From the NCBI GenBank assembly GCA_020633335.1, contig JACKDU010000003.1, forward strand, positions 1 to 64,000: a stretch of 64,000 nt of DNA. The letters are read 5' to 3'. Positions 50,797-60,128 of this stretch are shown here, one piece after another. This stretch comes from Myxococcales bacterium. Lineage in GTDB: Bacteria > Myxococcota_A > Polyangia > Nannocystales > Nannocystaceae. The notes under the pieces were generated by a model that searched no databases, had not been told where the DNA came from, and saw nothing but the letters and a program-made list of their open reading frames with translations. Numbering within the stretch: position 1 is the first letter of the stretch; each line of letters starts with the position of its first letter. Both the position numbers and the translations under genes were made by a program.

Positions 50797-51942
50797 CTAG
50801 CCGCAGGCGGCCGCGCCTGGATCAGCGGCGCCCGGGCGCGGGCCGACGTAGCGGGCGCGCGGGCGGATCAGCCGGCCGCGGCGGCGCTGCTCGTCGACGT
50901 GGGCGCACCAGCCGATCACCCGCCCGACCGCGAAGGTCGGCGAGAAGGCCTCGCGCGGGAGGCCGACCGCCTCGAGGACGATCGCCGTGTAGAACTCGAC
51001 GTTCGCCCGCAGGCGCCGCTCGGGGCGGCGCTCGCCGAGGATCGCCTCGGCCCGGGCCTCGACCGCGCGGGCGAGCGCGAGGCGCTCCTGGCGGGCCGGG
51101 GCGGCCGCGAGGAGGGTCGCCTGCCGCTCGAGGACCGCGGCCCGGGGATCGCGGACCCGGTAGATCCGGTGGCCCATCCCCATGATCCGGCGGCCGGCCG
51201 CGAGCTCGGCGCGGAGCCAGGCGTCGGCGCGCGCGGGCTCGCCGATCGCGTCGAGCATGTCGAGGACCGGCCCGGGGGCGCCGCCGTGGAGCGGGCCCTT
51301 GAGCGCGGCGACCCCGGCGACCACCGCCGACACGAGGTCGGAGCCGGTCGACGCGACCACCCGGGCGGCGAAGGTCGAGGCGTTCATCCCGTGGTCGATC
51401 ACCGTCGCCAGGTAGGCGTCGACCGCCCGCGCGGCCGCTGCGTCATCTGTCCCGAGGGCCATGCGGAGGTAGTCCTCGGCGTGGGGGCGCGCGGGGTCGG
51501 GGGCGATCGGCGCGAGGCCGGCGCGGGCGCGGATCCAGGCGGCCGCGAAGGTCGCGGTCGCGGCGGTGACGGCGATCGGGTCGCCGCCGCCGTCGGGCGC
51601 GCTGAGGTGGCTGAGGGCGGCCCGGAGCGCGTCCATCCCGTGGGCGGCCTGGAGCGCGTCGCCGAGCGCCGGCAGGCGGGCGAAGGCGGCGACCCGGGCC
51701 TCGCCGAGGCGGCGGCGGAGCGCGGCCTCGGCGGCGGGGTCGGCCTCCTCGCCGGTCCAGAGGAGGTGGGCGATCGCCTCCAGCGAGGACACCCCGGCGA
51801 GCGCCTCGACCGGCCGGCCCCGGAGGATCAGCGAGCCGGCCTCGCCGTCGACCGCCGAGAGCTCGGTGTCGGCGACGACGACCCCCTCGAGGCCGTTGGC
51901 GGTGGGGAGCGGGAGCGGGGCAGGGGAGGGCGTGGTGGACAT
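50797..51942 (-). CDS. Citrate synthase (type II/CitA-like)
   Basis: A 381-residue citrate or 2-methylcitrate synthase condensing acetyl-CoA (or propionyl-CoA) with oxaloacetate. Family blocks: VADTELSAVDGEAGSLILRG, LLWTGEE, DHGMNASTFAARVVASTGSD, GPLHGGAP (first catalytic His), IMGMGHRIYRVRDPRA (second His) and NVEFYTAIVLEAVGLP where the family Asp position carries Glu, a variant I recall in this CitA-like subgroup. The conserved C-terminal GWCAHVDEQ is present. It is divergent from an HTH-citrate synthase fusion across a palindrome-rich gap. Citrate versus methylcitrate cannot be decided. Confidence 0.88.
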   Translation of the reverse strand: MSTTPSPAPLPLPTANGLEGVVVADTELSAVDGEAGSLILRGRPVEALAGVSSLEAIAHLLWTGEEADPAAEAALRRRLGEARVAAFARLPALGDALQAAHGMDALRAALSHLSAPDGGGDPIAVTAATATFAAAWIRARAGLAPIAPDPARPHAEDYLRMALGTDDAAAARAVDAYLATVIDHGMNASTFAARVVASTGSDLVSAVVAGVAALKGPLHGGAPGPVLDMLDAIGEPARADAWLRAELAAGRRIMGMGHRIYRVRDPRAAVLERQATLLAAAPARQERLALARAVEARAEAILGERRPERRLRANVEFYTAIVLEAVGLPREAFSPTFAVGRVIGWCAHVDEQRRRGRLIRPRARYVGPRPGAADPGAAACG

Positions 51943-52004
51943 GGCGTGGTCTTCCTTTCGCGCGGCCCTCGGGGCCGCGAGAGAACGCTAGATCCGGTCA
52001 ATGC

Positions 52005-52062
52005 ATTGATCAATCATGATTGATGAATCAATCTATTGATTGGTTGATCGAGTGACTTGATC
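52005..52062. promoter_or_regulatory. Palindromic ATTGAT/ATCAAT operator cluster between divergent citrate synthase genes
   Basis: In the 151-base divergent gap, an AT-rich block contains ATTGATCAAT (52005-52014, perfect palindrome) overlapping CAATCATGATTG (52011-52022, perfect palindrome), then ATCAAT at 52027, ATTGAT at 52035, GTTGAT at 52043 and TTGATC at 52057. The surrounding DNA is over 70% GC. The arrangement is that of a multi-site operator controlling both promoters. The HTH-citrate synthase fusion next to it is the obvious candidate binder. Confidence 0.6.
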
Positions 52063-52093
52063 GCCGACGCGCCGCGGTGGCAAGGTGGGCTCG

Positions 52094-53386
52094 ATGCGCG
52101 CCGAACGAACGCCGCCGGAGGCCGCGGCCGGCCCCCTCCTCAGCGCCGACGAGGCGGCCGAGCGCCTCGGGGTCCAGCGGGCGACCCTCTACGCCTACGT
52201 CAGCCGCGGCTGGCTCCGCAGCGTCGCCGGCTCGGGGCGCTCGCGCCTCTACCCGGTCGACGAGGTCGAGCGCCTGCGGGCCCGCACCCAGGCGCGCTCC
52301 GGCCACGCGCCGGTCGCCGCGGCCGCGCTCCGCTGGGGCGACCCGGTGATCAGCTCGGAGATCACGGCGATCACCGCGGAGGGGCCGCGCTACCGCGGGG
52401 TCTCGGCGATCGCGCTGGTCGAGGGAGGGAGCTCCTACGAGGCGGTCGCCGAGCTCCTCTGGCGCGGGCCACAAGCCGACGCGAACGCGAGCGCGCCTGC
52501 GCCCTGGCGGGTCGGCAAGCTCGGGCTCGGGCTCGCGGCGCTCCGTCGTGACCTCGGCGCGCGGGTCGAGCCCCTCGACGTGATCCGCCTGGTGATCGCG
52601 GTGCTCGGCGCCCGCGAGGCGGCGGTCGGCCTCGCCGAGGCGGCCGAGCTCGCGCTCGCCCAGGGGATCATCGTCCGCCTCGCGGCCCTCGCCGGCCTCG
52701 CCTACGACGAGGCGAACGCGCGGGCGGCCGCGAAGGCCGAGGGGATGGCGCGGATCGTCGCCCAAGCGCTCGTCGGCCGCGGCGAGCCGGCGATCGTCCA
52801 GGCGATCGAGGCCGCGCTGATCCTCTCGGCCGATCACGAGCTCAACACCTCGACCTTCGCCGCCCGGGTGGTCGCCTCGACCGGCGCCGACCTCCACGCC
52901 TGCCTCGGCGCGGCCGCGGCCGCGATCGCCGGGCCGCGCCACGGAGGCGCCTGCGCCCGCGTCGAGTACCTGGTCGATGAGTCAGGTACATTCGGGCGGC
53001 CCGAGGATGTCGTCCGTGAGCGCTTCGCCCGCGGCGAGAGCGTCCCCGGCTTCGGCCACAAGCTCTACCCCGGCGGCGATCCGCGGGCGGCGTACCTCCT
53101 GGAGCTGGCGACCGAGCGTGGCCGCAGGGTCGCCGCGCTCCGCCGCCTGCGGGCGATCGCCGGGGCGATGGCCGACGCCGGCCACCCGGCGCCGACCCTC
53201 GACTTCGGCCTGGTCGCGCTCTGCGAGGCGCTCGCGCTCCCGCGGGGCTCGGCGACCGCCCTCTTCGCGCTCGGGCGCACGGCCGGCTGGGTCGCGCACG
53301 TGCAGGAGCAGCGGCGGCAGGGGTTCCTGCTGCGGCCGACGGCGCGCTACGTCGGGCCGGGGGCCGGCGAGGGCGGGCCCGTCTGA
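52094..53386 (+). CDS. Helix-turn-helix/citrate synthase fusion protein
   Basis: A 430-residue protein. Residues 15-70 are a MerR/Xis-type HTH (LLSADEAAERLGVQRATLYAYVSRGWLRS, RLYPVDEVERLRAR). Residues 80-425 are a citrate synthase domain: GDPVISSEITAIT, LLWRGPQ, DHELNTSTFAARVVASTGAD, GPRHGGACARVE, VPGFGHKLYPGGDPRA and PTLDFGLVALCEALALP, which keeps a His-His-Asp set. The ATG has AAGGTGG 7 bases upstream. It faces the canonical citrate synthase across the ATTGAT palindromes. Similar fused pairs are known in databases but little studied; I infer a metabolite-sensing repressor or activator. Confidence 0.85.
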   Translation: MRAERTPPEAAAGPLLSADEAAERLGVQRATLYAYVSRGWLRSVAGSGRSRLYPVDEVERLRARTQARSGHAPVAAAALRWGDPVISSEITAITAEGPRYRGVSAIALVEGGSSYEAVAELLWRGPQADANASAPAPWRVGKLGLGLAALRRDLGARVEPLDVIRLVIAVLGAREAAVGLAEAAELALAQGIIVRLAALAGLAYDEANARAAAKAEGMARIVAQALVGRGEPAIVQAIEAALILSADHELNTSTFAARVVASTGADLHACLGAAAAAIAGPRHGGACARVEYLVDESGTFGRPEDVVRERFARGESVPGFGHKLYPGGDPRAAYLLELATERGRRVAALRRLRAIAGAMADAGHPAPTLDFGLVALCEALALPRGSATALFALGRTAGWVAHVQEQRRQGFLLRPTARYVGPGAGEGGPV

Positions 53387-53405
53387 GGCGGTCGGCGTCT
53401 GCTCG

Positions 53406-54008
53406 CTACGCGGCGGGCGGGTCGTCCGGGTCGTCGCCCGAGCCCGCCGGCGCGACCTCGTTGATCACCCAGCGCCGCCCGCCGAGCCGCAGGAGCGGCC
53501 GCGGCTCGGCCTCGAGGTCGAGCCACTCCGCGAGCTCGATCTGCCCCCGGTTGGTGAAGCGCGCCGCCAGCGGGCGGCCGCTGCGGGCGGCCGGGACCGC
53601 GCAGCGCAGGCCCTCGCCGGGCTCCTCCCAGAGCGTCGCGGGATCGAGGGGGAGGCGGCGGCCGTCGTCGAGGAGGAGGTCGAGGGTCGGCGCCTCGCTC
53701 GCGGCGGGGGCGGCCTCGCCGTCGCGTTCGCCCTCGCGGACGCCGAGGACCCGCAGCGGGCAGTCGTCGACCCGGAGGTAGCACCACTGCGGCCCGAGGT
53801 GCACCGTCACCTCGCCGCTCTCCGAGAGATCGAGCCCGCGGCGGAGCGCGTCGATCACCCGCGGGTGGGTGACCGGCTCGTCGCCGATCCAAAACGCGCC
53901 GAGGCGATCGAGGCGGAGCGGGAAGCCGCGGCGGAGGCGGTCGAGGAGCGCCGGGTCGATCCCCGCGCCCGCTCCCTCGCCATTCTTCGCATCTGTCTCT
54001 TCAGCCAT
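53406..54008 (-). CDS. DUF1285-like protein
   Basis: A 200-residue soluble protein. FPLRLDRLGAFWIGDEPVTHPRVIDALRRGL followed by VHLGPQWCYLRVDDCPLRVLGV matches the order of the DUF1285 family (FPLRIDRDGRWFHEG.PI...V...DAPF). The middle has LLLDDGRRLPLDPATLW and AARFTNRGQIELAEWLDLE. Family function is unknown. It is convergent with the HTH-citrate synthase gene and lies 22 bases downstream of malQ on the same strand, so it is probably co-transcribed with it. Confidence 0.65.
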   Translation of the reverse strand: MAEETDAKNGEGAGAGIDPALLDRLRRGFPLRLDRLGAFWIGDEPVTHPRVIDALRRGLDLSESGEVTVHLGPQWCYLRVDDCPLRVLGVREGERDGEAAPAASEAPTLDLLLDDGRRLPLDPATLWEEPGEGLRCAVPAARSGRPLAARFTNRGQIELAEWLDLEAEPRPLLRLGGRRWVINEVAPAGSGDDPDDPPAA

Positions 54009-54030
54009 GTCGCCTACACCACCACGAAGC

Positions 54031-55635
54031 TCACCCCGGCGGAAGCCGCCGCTGCCCGGCCGCGACCGCCGCCTTGACCATCGCCAGCTTCGCGGCGGTC
54101 CCCGCGTCGCCCGCGAGCGCCTCGATCGACGCCGGCAGGCGGTACGTCCAGTTGTGCTCGCCGAGGGTGCCGGGCTTGTTGACCCGCTCGCGGGTGCCGA
54201 GCACGTCCTGCATGAGCAGGAGCACCAGCTCCGAGCGGGCGCCGAGGATCCGCCGCAGCAGCACCTCGTGGATCGCCGGCGAGAACCCCTTCGGCGCCTT
54301 CGCGGCCGGGATCCCGAGGAGCTTCGCCGCCTGCGCGCGCTCCTTGGCGACGAGCCCCTCCCACCACACCGCGACCGGATCGGTGTCGTGCGTCCCGAAG
54401 CAGGCGACCGAGAGCGCGGGGTAGGCCTTCGGATCCCGGAAGCTCCCGTCCTCCTCGGTCTCCCAGATCAGCACCTTGTAGCCGGGGACCTCGAGGCGCG
54501 CGAGCGAGGGGTGGACGTAGTCGGGGATCGACCCGAGGTCCTCGGCGATGAGCGCCCCGCCGCTGCTCGCCGCCCCCTCGATCATCGCCGTGATCACCAT
54601 CTCGCCGTGCGCGCGCTGGGCGAGCTCGGTCGCCGGCGAGAAGACCCCCTTGACCAGCTTGCCGCGGGCGTCGCGGCGGCGGTGGAGCGGCCGCATGTAG
54701 GTCCGGTAGAAGCCGACGAGGTGGTCGATCCGGAAGCGATCGTAGAGGTGGCCGGCGTGGGCGCAGCGGCGGCGGAGCCAGGCGAATCCATTGAGCGCCA
54801 TCGCCTCCCAGTGGTAGGGCGGCATCCCCCAGTCCTGGCCGTCCTCGTCGAATTGATCCGCGGGCACGCCGACCGACATGTCCATGTGGAATTGATCGCG
54901 GTGGGCCCAGACGTCGGCGGAGTCGCGGTCGACCATGAAGGGGAGGTCGCCCATCAGCTCGACCCCGCGGCGTCGCAGCGCGACCCGCACCTCGCTCCAC
55001 TGGCGATCGGCGACCCACTGCTGGTACTTGCAGAAGAGGATCTCGCGCTCGAGCTCGCTCTGCGCGTGGGCGAGCGCGTCGATGTGGCGATCGCGGAGCG
55101 GCGCCGGCCACTCCCACCAGGCGCGGCCGCCGTGGAGCGCCTTGAGGGCCCGGAAGACCGCGAGGTTGTCGAGCCAGGGCGCGGCCTTGGTCATGAACTC
55201 GATGAATTCGCGGCCGAGCTCGCCCTGCTCGCGCGACTCGCGGGCGTAGAAGTCGTCAAAGGCGCCGCGCAGCACCTTGCGCTTGAGCCGGCCGGCGACC
55301 GCGTAGTCGACCCGCGCAGACGCCCGCGCCGACGCGAGCTCGCGGCGATCGTGATCGTCCAGGAGCGCGGAGACCCGATCCTCGCCGAAGCCCGGCAGGC
55401 GCTCGACGTCGATGTAGATCGGATCGATCCCAAAGGCCGAGAGCGCGGCGTAGGGCGACGCCGAGGCCCCCGAGCCCTCGGCCAGCGGCAAGAGCTGGAT
55501 CAGCGTGATCCCGGCGTCGGCGATCCAGGCGGCGAAGGGGAGGAGGTCGGAGATCGAGCCGATCCCCCAGGAGGCGCGGGTGCGCAGCGAGAAGAGGGGG
55601 ACGGTGACTCCGGCGACCCGCGGGCGGCGTTGCAT
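54031..55635 (-). CDS. malQ: 4-alpha-glucanotransferase (amylomaltase, GH77)
   Basis: A 534-residue GH77 enzyme that transfers alpha-1,4-glucan segments between maltodextrins. Diagnostic blocks: VPLFSLRTRASWGIGSISDL, LIQLLPLAEG, SPYAALSAFGIDPIYID, FCKYQQWVADRQW, VELMGDLPFMVDRDSADVW, YDRFRIDHLVGFYRTYM (nucleophile Asp in RIDH), LIAEDLGSIP (acid/base Glu) and ACFGTHDTDP. ATG 55635 is the best start; an in-frame extension upstream has no enzyme character. It is divergent from glgX across 136 bases, so a shared promoter region probably coordinates glycogen turnover. Confidence 0.92.
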   Translation of the reverse strand: MQRRPRVAGVTVPLFSLRTRASWGIGSISDLLPFAAWIADAGITLIQLLPLAEGSGASASPYAALSAFGIDPIYIDVERLPGFGEDRVSALLDDHDRRELASARASARVDYAVAGRLKRKVLRGAFDDFYARESREQGELGREFIEFMTKAAPWLDNLAVFRALKALHGGRAWWEWPAPLRDRHIDALAHAQSELEREILFCKYQQWVADRQWSEVRVALRRRGVELMGDLPFMVDRDSADVWAHRDQFHMDMSVGVPADQFDEDGQDWGMPPYHWEAMALNGFAWLRRRCAHAGHLYDRFRIDHLVGFYRTYMRPLHRRRDARGKLVKGVFSPATELAQRAHGEMVITAMIEGAASSGGALIAEDLGSIPDYVHPSLARLEVPGYKVLIWETEEDGSFRDPKAYPALSVACFGTHDTDPVAVWWEGLVAKERAQAAKLLGIPAAKAPKGFSPAIHEVLLRRILGARSELVLLLMQDVLGTRERVNKPGTLGEHNWTYRLPASIEALAGDAGTAAKLAMVKAAVAAGQRRLPPG

Positions 55636-55771
55636 GGCTGCTCTCGCCGTAGCAGGGGCGGCCGTAAAAGGGAAGTGGCCCGCGTGACACGCCCTCGCAC
55701 GCAGGTGTCCCACACGCCCTCGCAGCCCGGCGGGCTTGGCCGCGGGCGGCCTTCGCTGTAGCGTGCGGCCG

Positions 55772-57940
55772 ATGAGCGCGCTCGGCCGCGGCAAGCCATC
55801 CCCGCTGGGGGCGACCTACGACGGCGCCGGGGTCAACTTCGCGGTCTACTCGGGGCTCGCCCACCGGATCGAGCTCTGCCTCTTCGACGATCCGGCGGCC
55901 GCCGAGGCGAGCGCGGTCCACGAGCTCCCCGAGCGGAGCGCCGGGGTCTTCCACGGCTACCTCCCCGGCTGTCGTCCGGGACAGGTCTACGGCTACCGCG
56001 CCCACGGGGTCTACGACCCGGCCGCGGGGCGCCGCTGCAACCCCGCCAAGCTCCTCCTCGATCCCTACGCGCGGGCGATCGCCGGCCGCCTCGACTGGGA
56101 GGGCCCGATCCACGCCTACCCGGTCGGCCACCCGCAGACCGACATGGTCGTCGACGGCCGCGACGACGCCGGATCGGTCCCCAAGTCGGTGGTCGTCGAC
56201 GGCGTCTTCGAGTGGCAGGGCGATCAGCGCCCGAACACCCCCTGGTCGGACACGCTGATCTACGAGGCCCACGTCAAGGGCCTCACCCGCGCCCACCCGG
56301 AGGTCCCGCCGGAGCTCCGCGGCACCTACCTCGGGCTCGCGCACCCGGCGGTGATCGATCACCTCCGCGGCCTCGGGGTGACGGCGGTCGAGCTCCTGCC
56401 GATCTTCGAGATCGTCGACGAGTCGGCGCTGATCCGCCGCGGCCTCGTCAACTACTGGGGCTACTCGACCCTCGGCTACTTCGCGCCGGCGGCCCGCTAC
56501 GCCAGCGGCGCGCGCGGCCAGCAGGTCGTCGAGTTCCGGCAGATGGTCAAGGCGCTCCACCGCGCCGGCATCGAGGTGATCCTCGACGTCGTCTACAACC
56601 ACAGCGGCGAGGGCTCGCACCTCGGGCCGACGCTCTCGCTCCGCGGCCTCGACAACGTCGCCTACTACCGCCTGGTCCCCGGCCAGCCGCGCTACTACGC
56701 CGACACCAGCGGCTGCGGCAACAGCCTCGATCTCGCCCACCCGGCGACGCTCCGCCTGGTGATGGACAGCCTCCGCTACTGGGCGGGCGAGATGCACGTC
56801 GACGGCTTCCGCTTCGACCTCGCGCCCTCGCTCGCCCGCGATCACGGCGGCTTCGATCCGAACGCCCGCTTCCTCGCCGCGGTCCACCAAGACCCGCTCC
56901 TCTCGCAGCTCAAGCTGATCGCCGAGCCCTGGGATCTCGGCCCCGGCGGCTACTGCCTCGGCGCCTTCCCGGCCCCCTGGGCGGAGTGGAACGGCAAGTA
57001 CCGCGACAACGTCCGCCGCTTCTGGCGGGGCGAGCCCGGCCAGGTCGGCGAGCTCGGCTCGCGCCTCAGCGGCTCGTCGGACGTCTTCGGGCCGAGCGGC
57101 CGACCGCCGCAGGCGAGCGTCAACTTCGTCACCTGCCACGACGGCTTCACGCTCCGCGACCTGGTCTCCTACAGCCGCAAGCACAACCTCGCCAACGGCG
57201 AGGACAACCGCGACGGCTCCGACCACGAGGCGAGCGACAACAACGGGGTCGAGGGGCCGACCGACGATCCGCGGATCTCCGCGCTCCGCGAGCGGCAGAT
57301 CCGCAACCTCCTGGCGACCCTCTTCCTCTCGCAGGGGGTGCCGATGCTCCTCGCCGGCGACGAGCTCGGCCGCACCCAGCACGGCAACAACAACGCCTAC
57401 TGCCAGGACTCGCCGATCTCCTGGGTGAGCTGGGCCGAGAGCGCCGCGAGCGCGCGCCTCCTGCAGTGGACGCAGGCGCTCAGCGAGCTCCGCCGCGCCC
57501 ACCCCGTGCTCCGCCGCCGCCGCTACTTCTCGGGGCGGCGGATCGACGGCTCGCGGCTCCCGGACATCACCTGGCTGCGCCCCGACGGGCGGCCGATGAG
57601 CCCCGACGCCTGGATCCTGCCGAACGTCCACGAGCTCGGCGTCCTCCTGGCGGACGAGGCCGAGGCGCCGGCGGAGCGCGAGGCGGGCGAGGTCTGCGGC
57701 CTCCTGATCCTGATCAACGGCCGCCGCGCGCCCCTCTCCTTCAACCTCCCGACCTTGCCCTTCGACCAGGTGAAGTGGCAGGTCCTCCTCGACAGCCGCG
57801 ATCCGGCGATCCCCGAGCATCCGCTCGCCGAGGGGCAGGGGCGCTACGAGGCGGTCGCCGCCTCGGTGGTCGTCCTCCGCTTCGCCGCCCAGGGGCCGAC
57901 GATGGCCGCACACCAAGAGCACATGGAGAGCGCACGATGA
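55772..57940 (+). CDS. glgX: Glycogen debranching enzyme GlgX (GH13, isoamylase type)
   Basis: A 722-residue enzyme hydrolysing alpha-1,6 branches of limit dextrin. N-terminal CBM48/E-set region (SPLGATYDGAGVNFAVYSG), then the GH13 barrel: VELLPIFE, NYWGYSTLGYFAP, VILDVVYNHSGEGS, nucleophile D349 in DGFRFDLAPSLARD, acid/base E385 in LIAEPWDLG, D457 in FVTCHDGFTL, and LLAGDELGRTQHGNNNAYCQD. Length is normal. Its stop overlaps the glgB start (ATGA), so the two are translationally coupled. Confidence 0.93.
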   Translation: MSALGRGKPSPLGATYDGAGVNFAVYSGLAHRIELCLFDDPAAAEASAVHELPERSAGVFHGYLPGCRPGQVYGYRAHGVYDPAAGRRCNPAKLLLDPYARAIAGRLDWEGPIHAYPVGHPQTDMVVDGRDDAGSVPKSVVVDGVFEWQGDQRPNTPWSDTLIYEAHVKGLTRAHPEVPPELRGTYLGLAHPAVIDHLRGLGVTAVELLPIFEIVDESALIRRGLVNYWGYSTLGYFAPAARYASGARGQQVVEFRQMVKALHRAGIEVILDVVYNHSGEGSHLGPTLSLRGLDNVAYYRLVPGQPRYYADTSGCGNSLDLAHPATLRLVMDSLRYWAGEMHVDGFRFDLAPSLARDHGGFDPNARFLAAVHQDPLLSQLKLIAEPWDLGPGGYCLGAFPAPWAEWNGKYRDNVRRFWRGEPGQVGELGSRLSGSSDVFGPSGRPPQASVNFVTCHDGFTLRDLVSYSRKHNLANGEDNRDGSDHEASDNNGVEGPTDDPRISALRERQIRNLLATLFLSQGVPMLLAGDELGRTQHGNNNAYCQDSPISWVSWAESAASARLLQWTQALSELRRAHPVLRRRRYFSGRRIDGSRLPDITWLRPDGRPMSPDAWILPNVHELGVLLADEAEAPAEREAGEVCGLLILINGRRAPLSFNLPTLPFDQVKWQVLLDSRDPAIPEHPLAEGQGRYEAVAASVVVLRFAAQGPTMAAHQEHMESAR

Positions 57941-60084
57941 GTCGACGAAGCAAGGGCAAGCGGAGCGCCGGCGCCGGCAAGCGGAGCGAGCCGAAGGCGG
58001 CCGAGGTGGCGACGACGGTAGCGAGCGAAGAGGGCGGCGCGCCGGTCGACGCCGGGGCGCCAGAGCCCACGAGCGTCGCCGATCTCCCGCCCCCCTCAGC
58101 CGGCGATCCCGAGCCCGCCGAGGCCCCCCTGGCCGCGTCCGCGCCGGCGCCGCTGAGCCGCCTCAGCGAGACCGACCTCTTCCTCTTCAACGAGGGCTCG
58201 CACCTCCGCCTCTACGATCACCTCGGCGCCCACCCGAGCCGCGATCCGCAGCGGCCCGGCGTCGCCTTCGCCGTCTGGGCGCCGATGGCCGCCCACGTCG
58301 CGGTGATCGGCGACTTCAACGAGTGGAGCGCCGACCGGAGTCCGCTCGCCCGCCGCGGCGAGAGCGGGATCTGGGAGGGCTTCGTCCCCGAGGCCCGCGA
58401 GGGCGACCTCTACAAGCTCCGGATCATCACCGCCAGCGGCGAGCACCTCGACAAGGCCGATCCGCTCGCGCTCCGTCAGGAGTGCCCGCCGGGGACCGCC
58501 TCGGTGATCGCCACCCACGACGAGCACCGCTGGCACGACGACGCGTGGATGGCCGCGCGCGCGCGTCGGCAGGCGCTCGATCGGCCGGTGTCGATCTACG
58601 AGGTCCACCTCGGCTCGTGGATGCGGATCCCCGAGGAGGGCAACCGCTGGCTCACGTACCGCGAGCTCGCGCCCCGCCTCACCGAGTACGTCCTGCGGAT
58701 GGGCTTCACCCACGTCGAGCTCATGCCCCTGGCGGAGCACCCCTTCTACGGCTCGTGGGGCTACCAGACCACCGGCTACTTCGCCGCCAGCGCCCGCTAC
58801 GGATCCCCCGAGGATCTGATGCACCTGGTCGACACCCTCCACCGCCACGGGATCGGCGTGATCGTCGACTGGGTCCCCGCCCACTTCCCGGGCGACGCCC
58901 ACGCGCTCGCCCGCTTCGACGGGACCTGTCTCTTTGAGCATGAGGATCCGCGGCGCGGCTTCCACCCCGACTGGAACACGCTGATCTTCAACTACGGCCG
59001 CCACGAGGTCCGCTCCTTCCTCCTCTCGTCGGCGCTCTTCTGGCTCGATCGCTTCCACGTCGACGGCCTCCGGGTCGACGCGGTCGCGTCGATGCTCTAC
59101 CTCGACTACTCCCGGCGCGAGGGCGAGTGGATCCCCAACGACCAGGGCGGCCGCGAGAACCTCGAGGCGATCGACTTCCTCCGCCGCTTGAACGAGATCG
59201 TCGACGAGCGCTACCCCGGGGTCCACGTGATCGCCGAGGAGTCGACCGCCTGGCCGCTGGTCTCGGGGCCGGTGAGCGAGGGCGGCCTCGGCTTCCACAT
59301 GAAGTGGGACATGGGGTGGATGCACGACACCCTCCGCTACCTCGGGCGCGACCCGCTCTACCGCCGCCACCACCACCGGGAGATCAACTTCCGGATGATG
59401 TACGCCTACGCCGAGCGCTTCCTCTTGCCGCTCTCCCACGACGAGGTCGTCCACGGCAAGGGCTCGCTCCTGAGCAAGATGCAGGGCGATCGCGGGCAGC
59501 AGCTCGCCCACCTCCGCCTCCTCTACGGCTACATGTTCGCGTCGCCGGGGAAGAAGCTCCTCTTCATGGGCGGCGAGTTCGCCCAGGAGCGCGAGTGGAA
59601 CCACGACTCGAGCCTCGACTGGCACCTCCTCGAGCGGCCCGAGCACCGCGGGATCCAGTCGTGGGTCGCCGCGCTCAACCGCCTCTACGCCGACGAGCCG
59701 GCGCTCCACCAGCTCGATCACGATCCCCGCGGCTTCATGTGGATCGACCCCGACGACTCGATCCGCTCCGTGGCGACCTTCCTGCGCCTGCCGCGGCCCG
59801 GCGAGAAGGCGGCGCCGATCCTCGTGGTCCTCAACTTCACGCCGGTCGCTCGCCCCGGGCTGCCGATCGGCGTGCCCACCGGCGGGGTCTGGGAGGAGGT
59901 GCTGAACAGCGACGCCGAGGCCTACGGCGGCGGCGGTGCGCTGCAGCGGGCGGTCGAGGCGAGCGGCGGGCCCTGGCAGGGGATGGCGGCGATGCTCCGC
60001 CTCGACGTCCCGCCGCTGGCGGCGATCTTCCTGCGGGGGCCGCTCGGGTGGGAGGACGCGCTGGCCGAGGCGGGCGCGCACTGA
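57937..60084 (+). CDS. glgB: 1,4-alpha-glucan branching enzyme GlgB (GH13)
   Basis: A 715-residue branching enzyme forming alpha-1,6 linkages in glycogen. The first 75 residues are an unusual Lys/Ala/Pro/Glu-rich extension. Then come YDHLGAHP, FAVWAPMAAHVAVIGDFNEWS (CBM48), YEVHLGSWMR, ELMPLAEHPFYGSWGYQTTGYFA, nucleophile D381 in DGLRVDAVASMLYLDYSR, E434 in HVIAEESTAWP, D502 in LPLSHDEVVHGK, and FMGGEFAQEREWNHDSSLDW. Coupled to glgX. No glycogen synthase or ADP-glucose pyrophosphorylase is in the window. Confidence 0.95.
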   Translation: MSRRSKGKRSAGAGKRSEPKAAEVATTVASEEGGAPVDAGAPEPTSVADLPPPSAGDPEPAEAPLAASAPAPLSRLSETDLFLFNEGSHLRLYDHLGAHPSRDPQRPGVAFAVWAPMAAHVAVIGDFNEWSADRSPLARRGESGIWEGFVPEAREGDLYKLRIITASGEHLDKADPLALRQECPPGTASVIATHDEHRWHDDAWMAARARRQALDRPVSIYEVHLGSWMRIPEEGNRWLTYRELAPRLTEYVLRMGFTHVELMPLAEHPFYGSWGYQTTGYFAASARYGSPEDLMHLVDTLHRHGIGVIVDWVPAHFPGDAHALARFDGTCLFEHEDPRRGFHPDWNTLIFNYGRHEVRSFLLSSALFWLDRFHVDGLRVDAVASMLYLDYSRREGEWIPNDQGGRENLEAIDFLRRLNEIVDERYPGVHVIAEESTAWPLVSGPVSEGGLGFHMKWDMGWMHDTLRYLGRDPLYRRHHHREINFRMMYAYAERFLLPLSHDEVVHGKGSLLSKMQGDRGQQLAHLRLLYGYMFASPGKKLLFMGGEFAQEREWNHDSSLDWHLLERPEHRGIQSWVAALNRLYADEPALHQLDHDPRGFMWIDPDDSIRSVATFLRLPRPGEKAAPILVVLNFTPVARPGLPIGVPTGGVWEEVLNSDAEAYGGGGALQRAVEASGGPWQGMAAMLRLDVPPLAAIFLRGPLGWEDALAEAGAH

Positions 60085-60128
60085 GAGTGCTCGACCTCGC
60101 GGGCGGCGCGCGATATCGTCCGCCGCCC

